Position numbers and translations under genes: made by a program | The notes under the pieces: model-generated | The model's input: only the letters and a program-made list of their open reading frames with translations | Database searches by the model: none | Told to the model about the DNA's origin: nothing | Assembly (NCBI GenBank): GCA_002103105.1 | Contig: DAAY01000007.1 | Span: 1-64,000 of the forward strand | DNA from: Candidatus Gastranaerophilales bacterium HUM_1 | Lineage (GTDB): Bacteria > Cyanobacteriota > Vampirovibrionia > Gastranaerophilales > Gastranaerophilaceae | Length of the DNA stretch: 64,000 nucleotides | Direction: 5' to 3' | Shown: positions 32,058 through 41,349 of the stretch, piece after piece | Numbering within the stretch: the first letter of the stretch is position 1 | How the letters are laid out: each line of letters begins with the position of its first letter

Positions 32058-34040
32058 CTATAAAGAGGTATCGTCACTTACTGCATCTTCTGTATCAACA
32101 ATGATTTGAGGAGTAATCATCATAACCATTTCTTCTTTCTTTCTACCAGTTGTTGTGCTTCTGAAGAACATACCAACTACAGGTAAATCACCTAAGAATG
32201 GGATTTTAGAAACGTTTTTAGTTTCAGTTTCTTGAATCATACCACCAACTACCATTGTTTCACCATCTTTAATTCTTATACCTTTAAGGTCTAAGTTACG
32301 TCTTTGTAGTAATGTTGCTGCAATATCTCTTTCACCTTCAACTTCACCAGGGGTTGTAAGTTGAGATGCAATAGTTGCATATTGAGGTTTAAGGTCAAGA
32401 GTTACGTAACCATCTGGACTGATGAATGGTGTAATCTCAACTTTGATACCGTTATCATTGTTAATTGTATATTCTTTTTGAGCTTGAGCTGAACCTGAAC
32501 TTGATCCATTATCCAAATATTGAGATGTTACTTTAGATACATAGTCAGAAGTCAAGTCAATTGTTGATTTTTGTCCTGAAGTAATCATGATTCTTGGGTT
32601 AGCAAGGACTCTACCTTTTTCATTTTCAACTAAGTAGTTTACAGAATAAACTAATTGAGGAGAGCCACTCCATTTTCTAACTTCACCGATTTTTTTATAT
32701 TCGCCTTTTTCTTCATCCCAATCACCTACAAGGTCATATCCATGACCTGCAAAGAATACTGGATACATAGAGCTTGAAGAAATACCTTTTCCTCCGCCAG
32801 CGTTGAATGAGAAGTTTTTACTCAAAAATTGCCAAGTATTATCAAATGTTTTACTACCAGATTCAGATAAAGCAATAATTTGAACTTCCAAATATGCTTG
32901 AGGAGTTTTCTTATCGTTAGCCAAGATGTAATCTCTAATCATATCAAGTTGAGATGGAGAACCTCCAATAACTTGGATAGTACCCAAAGTTGGGAAGTAA
33001 GATACTGAAAGAGTTTTCAAAGCTAATCCAGCCATGCCATCTCCAGATGGAGCAGAAGCATCTACTGAACAAACTAACTTACCGCCACCAACAGAAATGC
33101 CTGATGAGCTAGAATCACTTGAAGATGAATCACTGCTGTCGCCACCATCTCCGTCGTCGCCACTATCATCTGATGCGAAACCAGTAGGAACACCAGCTGC
33201 AAAACCAGCAGGACTTCCGCTGTTATCAGAAGAAGCACTATCAGAAGAAGATGATGATGCAGAACCACCTCCACTACTACCAGAAGCTCCGTTTGAAGCA
33301 GTTGATGGTAATAATGAAGAACAAATCATATTAGCCATTTCGGCAGGAGTTGTATGATTAACTTTGAATGTTGTAATTTGAGGTTTAATATCAAATTGAG
33401 CAACAATCTTTCTAGCCATTTCAGCATCATTTGCTGTACCCATAACAATCAATTCGTTTGTTGCAGGGTTGGTAGTAACAACTGGTTTTGTTGACAATCC
33501 AGGGTTAATACCGCTTTTATTGAAAATATTTGTATTCAAAAATGTTGCAATAGCAGTAGCACTTACATATTTAACAGGAATCAATGTCATGCCTTTTTTA
33601 GCCATAGACAATGCTTCATCTTTTTTAGAAATAATCAAAGTATTTGCTTCAATATCATAGAACAGATCATTTGTTGTGATAACCAAATTTAAAGCATCTG
33701 CTAATGGAATGTTAACCAAATCCATAGTTACTGTAGATTCTTCTATATTTGGAGAGAAAATAATATTCATACCCGCTTGATCCGCAAACATTCTCAAAAC
33801 TTGTTTAATATTCGCATCTCTCAAGCTTAAATTTACAACTGAATCTGCGTTAGAAATCTTCAAATTTGAACCTAAATCCATAGGTGCACTTTCTGTTGAT
33901 CTTATTTGAGGTCTTGATGAAGCATCATCAAACCCACCGTAAATACCATCTAATGCAAATGCAGCGGTTGACAAATTTGTTACAGCGAAAGCTGATAACA
34001 TAACACTTGCAATAATTTTTTCTCTGATTCTATTTTTCAT
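32058..34040 (-). CDS. pilQ: type IV pilus / type II secretion secretin (PilQ/GspD-like)
   Basis: 660 residues with a signal peptide (about 1-29, SVMLSAFAVTNLSTAAFA). An STN/N0 domain (LRDANIKQVLRMFADQAGMN), NolW-like repeats and a C-terminal secretin barrel (about 440-645, with VPEV-type VLANPRIMITSGQKSTI and GGMIQETETKNVSKIPFLGD). A low-complexity Ser/Gly/Asp linker of about 75 residues (near 248-322) interrupts the NolW domain. It forms the outer-membrane pore, which implies a diderm envelope. RBS AGGAG precedes the start. Confidence 0.92.
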   Translation of the reverse strand: MKNRIREKIIASVMLSAFAVTNLSTAAFALDGIYGGFDDASSRPQIRSTESAPMDLGSNLKISNADSVVNLSLRDANIKQVLRMFADQAGMNIIFSPNIEESTVTMDLVNIPLADALNLVITTNDLFYDIEANTLIISKKDEALSMAKKGMTLIPVKYVSATAIATFLNTNIFNKSGINPGLSTKPVVTTNPATNELIVMGTANDAEMARKIVAQFDIKPQITTFKVNHTTPAEMANMICSSLLPSTASNGASGSSGGGSASSSSSDSASSDNSGSPAGFAAGVPTGFASDDSGDDGDGGDSSDSSSSDSSSSGISVGGGKLVCSVDASAPSGDGMAGLALKTLSVSYFPTLGTIQVIGGSPSQLDMIRDYILANDKKTPQAYLEVQIIALSESGSKTFDNTWQFLSKNFSFNAGGGKGISSSSMYPVFFAGHGYDLVGDWDEEKGEYKKIGEVRKWSGSPQLVYSVNYLVENEKGRVLANPRIMITSGQKSTIDLTSDYVSKVTSQYLDNGSSSGSAQAQKEYTINNDNGIKVEITPFISPDGYVTLDLKPQYATIASQLTTPGEVEGERDIAATLLQRRNLDLKGIRIKDGETMVVGGMIQETETKNVSKIPFLGDLPVVGMFFRSTTTGRKKEEMVMMITPQIIVDTEDAVSDDTSL

Positions 34041-34072
34041 ATCTGCTCCTGCTTATATTTTCTTCTTATTAA

Positions 34073-34858
34073 TTAACCTTTTCTACCACCAAATCTGTTT
34101 TTCAAATTATACAAATCATTAGCCTTGCCATTCAAATCTTCTCTAGAGAATAATTCCCCTATACTTGCAGAATATACGTTTGAGCCTAGAGTTACAGTAA
34201 TAATTGAAGGATTAATTGTAACAACTTTATATTCTTGACCAATAATTTTATCCCCTTGCCTTACCAAGTAATCTTTGTTATCGACATTGATTATCGCAGA
34301 AGGATTTGTTCTATTATACATAATACCAACAACTTTGGTTCTTGTAATTTTTGCTGCTGCCGCATCTTTTGAAGCTAAAGATGTAGGAGGAACAGGAAGA
34401 TTAAAGCTATATGGGCTTATATCATCTTGTTCTCTAATTGAAACATTTTTCATCTTCTTCAATTGAGCAATATGAGAGTTATAAGCATTAGCTTCTGCAA
34501 TTGCAGATCTCTTAGCTTCTTCAAATGCTCTAATTTCATCTGATGGCATGAATGGGTCTGAACGTCCAACAGAAGTAACATCATAAGAAATCAAGTTACT
34601 TGCTTGATTATCTTTAACATCTATACCAACACTGTTATCAGAAGGCACATTCACTTCTTCTTTTGGAGCTGGATTAGTATCTTCAATTGGAACTTCTTCC
34701 TCTTGCTTTGCTGCTCCACCTAGATTTTGTAAAACACCACAGCCACAAGAGATTATTCCCACAGATAGAACTGCAATAAGAAGACCTAATACAAATCTTC
34801 CTCTCTTACTGAATGTATTGTTTATCCAACTTTCATTCCGATAATAATTTGTGTTCAC
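34073..34858 (-). CDS. PilP-like pilus lipoprotein
   Basis: 261 residues from GTG 34858, chosen because GGTGGG lies six bases before it and an extended -10 (TGTTATTAT) just upstream leaves little room for earlier starts; ATG 34873 or 34912 are alternatives. A hydrophobic segment (FVLGLLIAVLSVGIISC) ends in a possible lipobox Cys. The mature region has YDVTSVGRSDPFMPSDEIR and, near the end, a small beta domain (VGIMYNRTNPSAIINVDNKD then YLVRQGDKIIGQEYKVVTI), the order seen in PilP. It precedes the secretin by 32 bases and probably links it to the inner-membrane complex. pilM, pilN and pilO are not adjacent. Confidence 0.65.
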   Translation of the reverse strand: MNTNYYRNESWINNTFSKRGRFVLGLLIAVLSVGIISCGCGVLQNLGGAAKQEEEVPIEDTNPAPKEEVNVPSDNSVGIDVKDNQASNLISYDVTSVGRSDPFMPSDEIRAFEEAKRSAIAEANAYNSHIAQLKKMKNVSIREQDDISPYSFNLPVPPTSLASKDAAAAKITRTKVVGIMYNRTNPSAIINVDNKDYLVRQGDKIIGQEYKVVTINPSIITVTLGSNVYSASIGELFSREDLNGKANDLYNLKNRFGGRKG

Positions 34859-35091
34859 GTTATTCCCACCCATCTTAGTCTTTGATAATAACATTATATT
34901 AAAGCTCTTCATTTTGTGTATCAACTATTTAGTGTATTTCACAACAATAGCTCTCCTTAAAATAGTATCATAATTTCATGTTTAAGGCAAAAAACAGAAT
35001 TATAGTGCAAATTTTAACCCGTATCATCTGAAACTACGGAATATTAAAGGGTTTAGGCTTGTTTACATTTCGTAAAATGAGCAAAATGAGT

Positions 35092-35123
35092 AAAAAGTTC
35101 AATCTATTGATGTAGAACTTTTT
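35092..35123. terminator. terminator after the YqeG-like gene
   Basis: AAAAAGTTC pairs with GAACTTTTT over a 14-base loop; it overlaps the stop codon of the minus-strand gene. Confidence 0.7.
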
Positions 35124-35601
35124 ATTTACGAATACTTAATCTTTCTAAACATCTTACAAATCTAACGAGCTTAGATTCTGTATCGCACGTAATAGAATCA
35201 ACCAAAATAGTTTTACAACCAAAATTTTTGCCACATAGAATATCTGTTAATGGTCTATCACCAACCAAAACACACTCACAAGGAGTAAAACCGTGTTCTT
35301 TAACAAACTCAGATATTGCACAAGTATCTGGTTTAGCAGCTTTGAATAGCAATGGAAAATCAGAAATTTGACGAACTTTTTCTATATACTCTTCATTTTT
35401 ATTATTAGAAACAACTCCAACAAAAAAATCTTTGCGAACATTTTCTAGCCACGCAAGAACCTCATCAGAATACATTCCAGATTTAGATGCCATTAAAGTA
35501 CTATCTAAATCAAAAAGCATAGCCTTAACACCTTGAGATTTTAATTCTTCTAAATTTATATCAAAAAGTCTTTTCAAATTGTAATCTGGCTTAAGAAACA
35601 T
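35122..35601 (-). CDS. YqeG-family HAD phosphatase
   Basis: 159 residues. HAD motif I is FDLDSTLM (near 41-48), motif II VVSNNKN, and motif III VLVGDRPLTDILCG (about 113-126). The N-terminal MFLKPDYNLKRLFDINLEELK is typical of the YqeG (TIGR01668) family, mostly uncharacterised phosphatases of Firmicutes and cyanobacteria. It overlaps the upstream U32 gene by 11 bases, so they are translationally coupled. Confidence 0.88.
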   Translation of the reverse strand: MFLKPDYNLKRLFDINLEELKSQGVKAMLFDLDSTLMASKSGMYSDEVLAWLENVRKDFFVGVVSNNKNEEYIEKVRQISDFPLLFKAAKPDTCAISEFVKEHGFTPCECVLVGDRPLTDILCGKNFGCKTILVDSITCDTESKLVRFVRCLERLSIRK

Positions 35602-36868
35602 GCTCTTTTACTCCAATTGTTCTTGCAAGTGCGATTGAATAATCCACAGGCTCTCTATCAAATTTCAAATAAACATCTGCATTAGTGTTTGCCAATTGTT
35701 GATTATCGCCTTTTTCATCAAGAATTTCAACAATTTTTGCCGTAAATTGTTCTTTAGGTGTGATAATTTCAACTTCATCATTTAACAAAACTTTATTTTT
35801 TACTTTTACAAAATAAAAATTTTCATCAGCACTTGAAGAAGCATCAATTTCGGAATGTTTTTTCTTAATTCCTTTAAATTCAAACAAGAAATCAGCTCCA
35901 GCTAAGCCTTTTGAAATATCATAACTATAACTATCTGGTTTATTTTCGCCCAAAGCAAAACCAGTTGTATAGCCTCTATTGCCAACTTTTTTAAGTTCTA
36001 GAAAATACTTTGACAAATCCGCATTTGGATTTTGTAAAATTTCATCAATTGCATTTCTATATGTTTTTGCAACAGCTGAAACATAATATAAACTTTTTGT
36101 ACGTCCTTCAACTTTGAAAGAATCAACACCAGCGTCAATCATCTCTTTCAAATGTTCAACAAGACACAAATCTTTCGGACTCAAAATATGAGAACCACGA
36201 TTATCTTGATTGATTTCATAATATTGCCCAGGGCGAGTTTCTTCAACAAGCTTGTAACTCCAACGACAAGGTTGAGAACAATTTCCGTGGTTAGCTTTTC
36301 TTTCGCCATTCGTAAAGTAATCACTCAACAAACATCTTCCAGAAAAAGATACACATTGAGAACCATGAATAAAACATTCAATTTCCATATTAGGAACTTG
36401 TTTTTTTATTTCAGCAATTTCTGGAATTGATAATTCACGAGCAAGAACAACACGAGTTGCACCCATATCTTGCCAGAATTTTACACATTCATAATTCAAA
36501 ATATTAGTTTGTGTACTTATATGAATATCAACATCTGGTAAATATTTCTTTACCAATCTCAAAATTCCAAAATCACTTACAAGAACAGCATCTGGATTAG
36601 CATCTTTGATTATATCCATACTTTCTTCTAAGTGCTTAATATCTTCATTAAATGCAAATATATTAAGTGTTAAATAAGCTTTAGCACCTAACTTATGAGC
36701 CAAATCAATTGCTCTTTTAAGATTTTCAAGAGTAATAATTTCGCCTTTTCTCATTGCTCTAAGACTGAAATCTACAACTCCAAGATAAACTGCATCTGCA
36801 CCATATCTTACAGCATATTCTAATTTTTCCAAATTGCCAGCTGGCATCAATAATTCAACATTTCGCAT
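35591..36868 (-). CDS. peptidase U32 family protein, TrhP-like tRNA hydroxylation enzyme
   Basis: 425 residues. The U32 core starts ELLMPAGNLEKLEYAVRYGADAVYLG and carries the Cys set in CFIHGSQCVSFSGRCLLSDY and GNCSQPCRWSYK, then LCLVEHLKEMIDAGVDSFKVEGR. Length and motifs match YegQ/TrhP (or YrrO), which act in prephenate-dependent 5-hydroxyuridine formation at tRNA position 34. True peptidase activity is unlikely. The start ATG 36868 has a -10 box TATTAT six bases upstream, predicting a leaderless mRNA. Confidence 0.88.
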   Translation of the reverse strand: MRNVELLMPAGNLEKLEYAVRYGADAVYLGVVDFSLRAMRKGEIITLENLKRAIDLAHKLGAKAYLTLNIFAFNEDIKHLEESMDIIKDANPDAVLVSDFGILRLVKKYLPDVDIHISTQTNILNYECVKFWQDMGATRVVLARELSIPEIAEIKKQVPNMEIECFIHGSQCVSFSGRCLLSDYFTNGERKANHGNCSQPCRWSYKLVEETRPGQYYEINQDNRGSHILSPKDLCLVEHLKEMIDAGVDSFKVEGRTKSLYYVSAVAKTYRNAIDEILQNPNADLSKYFLELKKVGNRGYTTGFALGENKPDSYSYDISKGLAGADFLFEFKGIKKKHSEIDASSSADENFYFVKVKNKVLLNDEVEIITPKEQFTAKIVEILDEKGDNQQLANTNADVYLKFDREPVDYSIALARTIGVKEHVS

Positions 36869-36874
36869 AAGTCA

Positions 36875-36880
36875 ATAATA
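36875..36880 (-). promoter_or_regulatory. -10 box of the U32 gene, predicted leaderless start
   Basis: Minus strand TATTAT, six bases (TGACTT), then ATG 36868. Confidence 0.6.
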
Positions 36881-36983
36881 AGCTAAACGAAATTAATAAT
36901 CAACCAAATAGGTGATGTCTATTTTTGATAAATATGGAGAATAGAATATATAAAACATTAGGTTATTTTTTGGAGAATAAAAC

Positions 36984-37118
36984 ATGCGAACTATTTCTAA
37001 CGCAACTAGCACAATTAAAGAAATTTGGTCTTATCAACACCCTGTAATGCACACTTGGTTTCTATTCAGTGCTGCATCTTTAGGTTGCATGTTTACTCTA
37101 TTATTTTTCGTATTATAA
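36984..37118 (+). CDS. small single-span membrane protein, 44 aa
   Basis: ATG 36984 to TAA 37118, with GGAG eight bases upstream. The sequence starts MRTISNATSTIKEIWSYQHP and ends in one membrane helix (TWFLFSAASLGCMFTLLFFVL). It is flanked by a TATATAA-type promoter region and the terminator at 37163, so it is an independent transcription unit. No family recognised. Size and topology fit small regulatory membrane proteins or a type I toxin; the latter is speculation. Confidence 0.6.
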   Translation: MRTISNATSTIKEIWSYQHPVMHTWFLFSAASLGCMFTLLFFVL

Positions 37119-37162
37119 ATTTTGATAGGCAATATATAATTACAAATACCCCACAAACAAGG

Positions 37163-37190
37163 AACAAGAACTATTTTTAAGGTTCTTGTT
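37163..37190. terminator. bidirectional terminator between the small membrane gene and MATE
   Basis: AACAAGAAC pairs with GTTCTTGTT across a 10-base loop, followed by TTT. It serves the convergent genes on both sides. Confidence 0.8.
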
Positions 37191-37196
37191 TTTAGT

Positions 37197-38507
37197 TTAT
37201 TGATGAACTGGCTTAAAATATTTTTTCAATTTTACAAGCATTATCATACACAATAAACATGCTGCTGACACCAATCCCCACCAAAAACCTTTCAACATAA
37301 AGCCTACGTGAAAAGCTAAGAAACAACCCAATGGGATTGATACGCACCAATATGCTATAAAATTCGCAAATAAAACAACATTTGTTTGTTTAATTCCCTT
37401 ACAAACCCCTGCAAGAGATATTTGTAAACCATCAAACACTTGGAATATAGATAAAATGTACATTATTGGAACTGCAATTTTCACTAAAGAAGCGTCTGAA
37501 GTGAAAATTCTAACCAAATGAGGCGCAAATGAAGTAAAGACAATTGCACTACAAATCATAAACGATACAGAAAGCACTGTTCCAAAGAATGAGTACTTTT
37601 TCAAATCTTCATAATTATCTGACCCATTTGCAAAGCCAACTTTTACAGCAATAGCATTAGAAATTGCAAACGGAACCATGAATGAAATCGTTGTTAAAGT
37701 ACATACCAAATTTTGAGCAGCGGCATACAATCCAGATACTCTACCCATCAAAATAGCAATACTGTTAAATGCAACAAACTCAACTAATACAGCTAGAGAT
37801 ATTGGCATGCCGATTTTTAACATACTCTGATAATATTCCTTTTCCTTATAATTTCTAAAGGTCATATTTATAAAGCAATAAATCAACAAAGCAAAGCCCA
37901 TAAAATAACGAACCAACAAACTTGCAATCGCCAAACCTATTACCCCTAAAGAAGGAATAGGTCCAACACCAAATACAAATGTTAAATTCAAAACAACATT
38001 TAAAAATACACAGAAAAAAGTCACAACATTCGGAAATACGACAATTTCATAAGCTTGTAAAAACTCTTTCAAGCACGCATGCAAATATGCCCCGAACGTA
38101 CTAAACGCCGTAATCAACATATAGTCTTGAACTGGTGCAATTAATTTTTGTTCAAATCCCATTTTAGGAATTAGCGGAACAACCGCAACAATTGCAAGCG
38201 AAGTTATCAATGCCAACAACATTGAAAATCTAATAGATGGATAAAAATATTTCTTAATAGATTTGTTTTGTCCACGATAATTGGACAATAAAGGAGAAAT
38301 ACTTGAAATAAGTCCAATCCCAAATGTAAAAATACAATTCACAATAGCAGTAGCAATACTAATCGCTGCAAAAGCATCCGTTGAATATCGTCCTGCAATC
38401 ACAACATCCCCAACACCAATCAATATGAAGCCTAAATTACCCATAATAATTGGGGCTGCTATCGTCATCAATTCCTTAATATAATATTTTATCCCTTTTT
38501 CACACAT
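37197..38507 (-). CDS. MATE family efflux transporter
   Basis: 436 residues, twelve predicted membrane helices in two related halves. The start KGIKYYIKELMTIAAPIIMG and the block FLQAYEIVVFPNVV near residue 150 are typical of NorM/DinF-like Na+- or H+-driven drug antiporters. No neighbouring regulator. ATG 38507 has an extended -10 (TGGTAATAT) six bases upstream and no Shine-Dalgarno. Substrate unknown. Confidence 0.92.
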   Translation of the reverse strand: MCEKGIKYYIKELMTIAAPIIMGNLGFILIGVGDVVIAGRYSTDAFAAISIATAIVNCIFTFGIGLISSISPLLSNYRGQNKSIKKYFYPSIRFSMLLALITSLAIVAVVPLIPKMGFEQKLIAPVQDYMLITAFSTFGAYLHACLKEFLQAYEIVVFPNVVTFFCVFLNVVLNLTFVFGVGPIPSLGVIGLAIASLLVRYFMGFALLIYCFINMTFRNYKEKEYYQSMLKIGMPISLAVLVEFVAFNSIAILMGRVSGLYAAAQNLVCTLTTISFMVPFAISNAIAVKVGFANGSDNYEDLKKYSFFGTVLSVSFMICSAIVFTSFAPHLVRIFTSDASLVKIAVPIMYILSIFQVFDGLQISLAGVCKGIKQTNVVLFANFIAYWCVSIPLGCFLAFHVGFMLKGFWWGLVSAACLLCMIMLVKLKKYFKPVHQ

Positions 38508-38513
38508 AATTTA

Positions 38514-38522
38514 ATATTACCA
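38514..38522 (-). promoter_or_regulatory. extended -10 of MATE gene, predicted leaderless start
   Basis: Minus strand TG-G-TAATAT, six bases (TAAATT), then ATG 38507. Confidence 0.5.
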
Positions 38523-38619
38523 TGAACAAAATAAAGTTTAAAATTTGTTATATCTAACTAGAATTTTGTTCAAATATACGTTATAATTAATACCGTTACA
38601 GATATTAGGAGTTTTCGAG

Positions 38620-39135
38620 GTGAAAAGATTTTTATTATCATTTGTACTAATTTTGTGTTTAGTTTTTGGAATAAATAATGATGCAATAGCAAAAGATAAC
38701 ATTGAAGCAATTGAAACAATCAGCCAAATTGGTTCTCTTGCCAATAGTGGGAACTACATGCAAGCGTTGGACAAATGTAATCAAGCCCTAAAAAAATATC
38801 CAAAAGAACCAGATTTGTACTACTGGAAAGCATCTATCCAAAGTTCAATTAACCAAAAACACGAAGCCTTAGAAAACTTTAACAAAGCGATTGCTCTTGA
38901 TTCAAAAGAAGCAACATATTACGTCGTTAGAGGAATTTGCAAGATGGATTTGAACGACTATACTGGTGCAGAAGCAGATTTCAATAAAGCAATCGAACTT
39001 AATCCAAACGATGCAACAGCATTCACAATGAGAGGATGTGCAAAACTTGCACAAGGAAATATTGATGGTGCAAATAAAGATTTAACAAAAGCAAACGAGC
39101 TTTTTGACGTACAAGAAGGAATTAAATCAAAATAA
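38620..39135 (+). CDS. exported TPR protein
   Basis: 171 residues, starting at GTG 38620 with AGGAG eight bases upstream. A signal peptide (MKRFLLSFVLILCLVFG, cleavage near AIA-KD) precedes about four TPR units (KHEALENFNKAIALDSK, AEADFNKAIELNPNDATAF). Acts in the periplasm as an interaction module. Its stop codon abuts the stop of the convergent queE with no gap. Confidence 0.85.
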   Translation: MKRFLLSFVLILCLVFGINNDAIAKDNIEAIETISQIGSLANSGNYMQALDKCNQALKKYPKEPDLYYWKASIQSSINQKHEALENFNKAIALDSKEATYYVVRGICKMDLNDYTGAEADFNKAIELNPNDATAFTMRGCAKLAQGNIDGANKDLTKANELFDVQEGIKSK

Positions 39136-39810
39136 TTATCTGACATTCAAGAATTTATGCACTTGAGGGATTAACCTAACATTCGGATAAATTGACGAGA
39201 ATTTATCCAAGATTGAATTGCAAAAATCAGAACTTACACTCATTTTATCACCGATCATTTTCGGTTGTAGAACTAATTCTATCCCAAAATCTTTACCTAT
39301 ATTTGCACAAGTTTCAATTTCTTCATTAGTTATATTTTTATCAAACACAATTTTTGCAAAAGTCTGAACTCCATCAACTTTTTCAAAGAATTTTCTATGC
39401 AAATCAAAAGTATTTTTCCCAGTGGATGTCGGTAATTTTATATCCGCAGAAATTATATCAATATAATCTTTTATAATTGGCAACTTATCGAACAAAGTTG
39501 CATTTGTTTCTAAATAAATCTTAGTTTTACCTTGTACTAATGGCAAAAAATCTTTTAAAAATTCAACAGAAATTAAAGGTTCTCCACCCGTTAACGAAAT
39601 AGAGTGAAATGTACTTAAATCGTACTCTGAGACAATTTTTGAATATAATTCTTGAGGAGAAAAACAAGTACCTTGTTGAAATTCGGTATCACAATAATCA
39701 CAGTGCAAATTACATCCGCAAAACCTTATAAACAATTGTTTGTAACCTACAACGGGTCCTTCTCCTTGAATAGAGGAAAATATTTCATTAATTTTAGCTT
39801 CCATATCCAA
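39136..39810 (-). CDS. queE: 7-carboxy-7-deazaguanine synthase
   Basis: 224 residues. Radical SAM enzyme of queuosine synthesis that contracts carboxytetrahydropterin to CDG. FSSIQGEGPVVGYKQLFIRF at about 11-30 is the QueE signature, followed by cluster residues C33-x3-C37-x2-C40, and SLTGGEPLIS for SAM. Start overlaps the end of dnaJ by 17 bases; MDMEAK leaves ATG 39804 as an alternative. queC and queD are not adjacent. Confidence 0.95.
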   Translation of the reverse strand: MDMEAKINEIFSSIQGEGPVVGYKQLFIRFCGCNLHCDYCDTEFQQGTCFSPQELYSKIVSEYDLSTFHSISLTGGEPLISVEFLKDFLPLVQGKTKIYLETNATLFDKLPIIKDYIDIISADIKLPTSTGKNTFDLHRKFFEKVDGVQTFAKIVFDKNITNEEIETCANIGKDFGIELVLQPKMIGDKMSVSSDFCNSILDKFSSIYPNVRLIPQVHKFLNVR

Positions 39811-40870
39811 AATTCTTTCTCACATCATCTTTTGACAAATTCTTAAGTCGTTCATACAACTTAATTTCATCTTCTGACAAATCATGAGAAAATTCAATAC
39901 TTACGCAAATAATTAAATCACCAACCTTGCCATTTTTTTTAATACCTTGGTTTGCAATCCTAAATTTTTGTCCTGAGCAAGTGTTTTTAGGAAGTTTCAA
40001 CTTTATTTTACCATCAAAGGTAGGAATAGATATTTCTTCCCCTAAAGCAGCTTCAAATGGAGAAATTGGAACAGTATAAAAAATATTCAACTTATCAAAA
40101 TGTACTTGAGTTTTTGTTTCAATTTTTATATTGATATACAAATCACCACAAGCACCACCATTTTTACCCATTGCACCTTCACCTTTCAAGCGAAGTTTTG
40201 CACCATCTTTTATTCCTTTCGGAATAGTTACTGTAATTTTTTTTGTCTTTACAATTTCTCCTTTACCATCACAATTTGAACATTTTCCTCCATTTACAAA
40301 CTTATGCCCCCAACACTTTGGACAAGTTTGAGTGGTGCGAACATTAATAATCCTTTTACTCCCAGTAATCACCTCATCTGGAGTAATAGAAATATCAGTT
40401 GTAATATTTTCACCTTTCCTAGGTTTCTTATTATCACGATTGCGTTTGTTTCGCTTTAATTGTGCAAACCAAAATTTAATAGCTTTTGAAATTGTTTTTT
40501 TATTGGATGTTTTAGATTGAGAAGGGGAAGTTTTTTGTTTTATTTCAGAACTTTCAAACTGAGAATGATAAGAAGTATTTTTTGATTGACCTTCTTTATA
40601 AATCTCTTCTGCTTTTTGAGAAGAAGTTGATGTTTTTTCTGATTTAAAAAATCCTTTCAAGGTATTATACTTAGAACGTTCCGCATCATTTGAAAGAACT
40701 TCATAAGCCTCAGATATATTTTTAAAAATACTTATAGCATCCTCATCTTTATTGATATCTGGGTGATATTTTCTTGCGAGTTTACGATATGCAGATTTAA
40801 TTTCTGCATTTGTAGAATCAACCGAAACTCCGAGGATTTCATAATAATTTTTTGTACTATTAAACACCAT
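39794..40870 (-). CDS. dnaJ: DnaJ-family co-chaperone with reduced zinc centre
   Basis: 358 residues. J domain at 3-70 (NYYEILGVSVDSTNAEIKSA, HPD near 36). After a Ser/Lys-rich linker comes the substrate-binding part. Canonical DnaJ has four CxxCxGxG repeats and two zinc sites; here only TCPKCWGH and KCSNCDGKG are found (about 183-207), enough for one zinc. C-terminal beta domains I and II follow (KGIKDGAKLRLKGEGAMG). It stimulates Hsp70 and delivers clients; the reduced centre places it between DnaJ and CbpA types. A canonical dnaJ may exist elsewhere. Confidence 0.88.
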   Translation of the reverse strand: MVFNSTKNYYEILGVSVDSTNAEIKSAYRKLARKYHPDINKDEDAISIFKNISEAYEVLSNDAERSKYNTLKGFFKSEKTSTSSQKAEEIYKEGQSKNTSYHSQFESSEIKQKTSPSQSKTSNKKTISKAIKFWFAQLKRNKRNRDNKKPRKGENITTDISITPDEVITGSKRIINVRTTQTCPKCWGHKFVNGGKCSNCDGKGEIVKTKKITVTIPKGIKDGAKLRLKGEGAMGKNGGACGDLYINIKIETKTQVHFDKLNIFYTVPISPFEAALGEEISIPTFDGKIKLKLPKNTCSGQKFRIANQGIKKNGKVGDLIICVSIEFSHDLSEDEIKLYERLKNLSKDDVRKNFGYGS

Positions 40871-40935
40871 ACTTTTTATCTAATGATAAAAATAAAAATT
40901 TCAACATCTGCACTTAGGTAAATTTTTCACATATA

Positions 40936-40973
40936 AAAAAAGAGCAAAGATTAAAAAATCTTCGCTCTTTTTT
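40936..40973. terminator. terminator after rplT
   Basis: AAAAAAGAGC-A-AAGATT pairs with AATCTT-C-GCTCTTTTTT, one mismatch; 16-bp stem with A- and T-runs. It ends the rpmI-rplT operon and may also insulate dnaJ. Confidence 0.85.
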
Positions 40974-40993
40974 AACTTTTATCTTGAAACGAC

Positions 40994-41338
40994 TTACTTA
41001 GAAATAGTTTCAAAGATTACATTAAATGCTTCTGGATCTTTAACTGCTAAGTCAGCAAGCATTTTTCTGTTTACAACAATATTAGCTTTTTTGCAAGCGT
41101 TTACGAATCTAGAATAGCTCATACCACGTTGTCTTACAGCAGCATTGATTCTAACAATCCATAATCTTCTCATATTACGTTTTGTAGTACGTCTATCTCT
41201 GTAAGCGTATTTAAGAGCTTTCATAACAGCAATATTAGCAACTTTGAAGATTCTGCTTCTAGCACCAATAAAGCCTTTAGCAAGTTTTAATATTTTTTTG
41301 TGTCTTTTAACACCTGCATTACCACGTTTAATTCTCAT
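40994..41338 (-). CDS. rplT: 50S ribosomal protein L20
   Basis: 114 residues, usual length. RIKRGNAGVKRHKKILKLAKGF at the start is the L20 signature, followed by RDRRTTKRNMRRLWIVRINA. L20 binds 23S rRNA early in 50S assembly and in many bacteria represses its own operon through a leader structure. It follows rpmI after 11 bases. infC, usually upstream, is missing from this locus. Confidence 0.98.
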   Translation of the reverse strand: MRIKRGNAGVKRHKKILKLAKGFIGARSRIFKVANIAVMKALKYAYRDRRTTKRNMRRLWIVRINAAVRQRGMSYSRFVNACKKANIVVNRKMLADLAVKDPEAFNVIFETISK

Positions 41339-41349
41339 TTTCTATGCTC

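Noticed and set aside
33034..33357. A plus-strand Glu/Pro-rich frame of 107 residues
   Set aside because: Antisense of the Ser/Asp-rich secretin linker; composition explained by that repeat.
35591..36868. Collagenase-type peptidase function for the U32 protein
   Set aside because: Characterised close relatives act in tRNA or rRNA hydroxylation; protease activity is not supported by the motifs.
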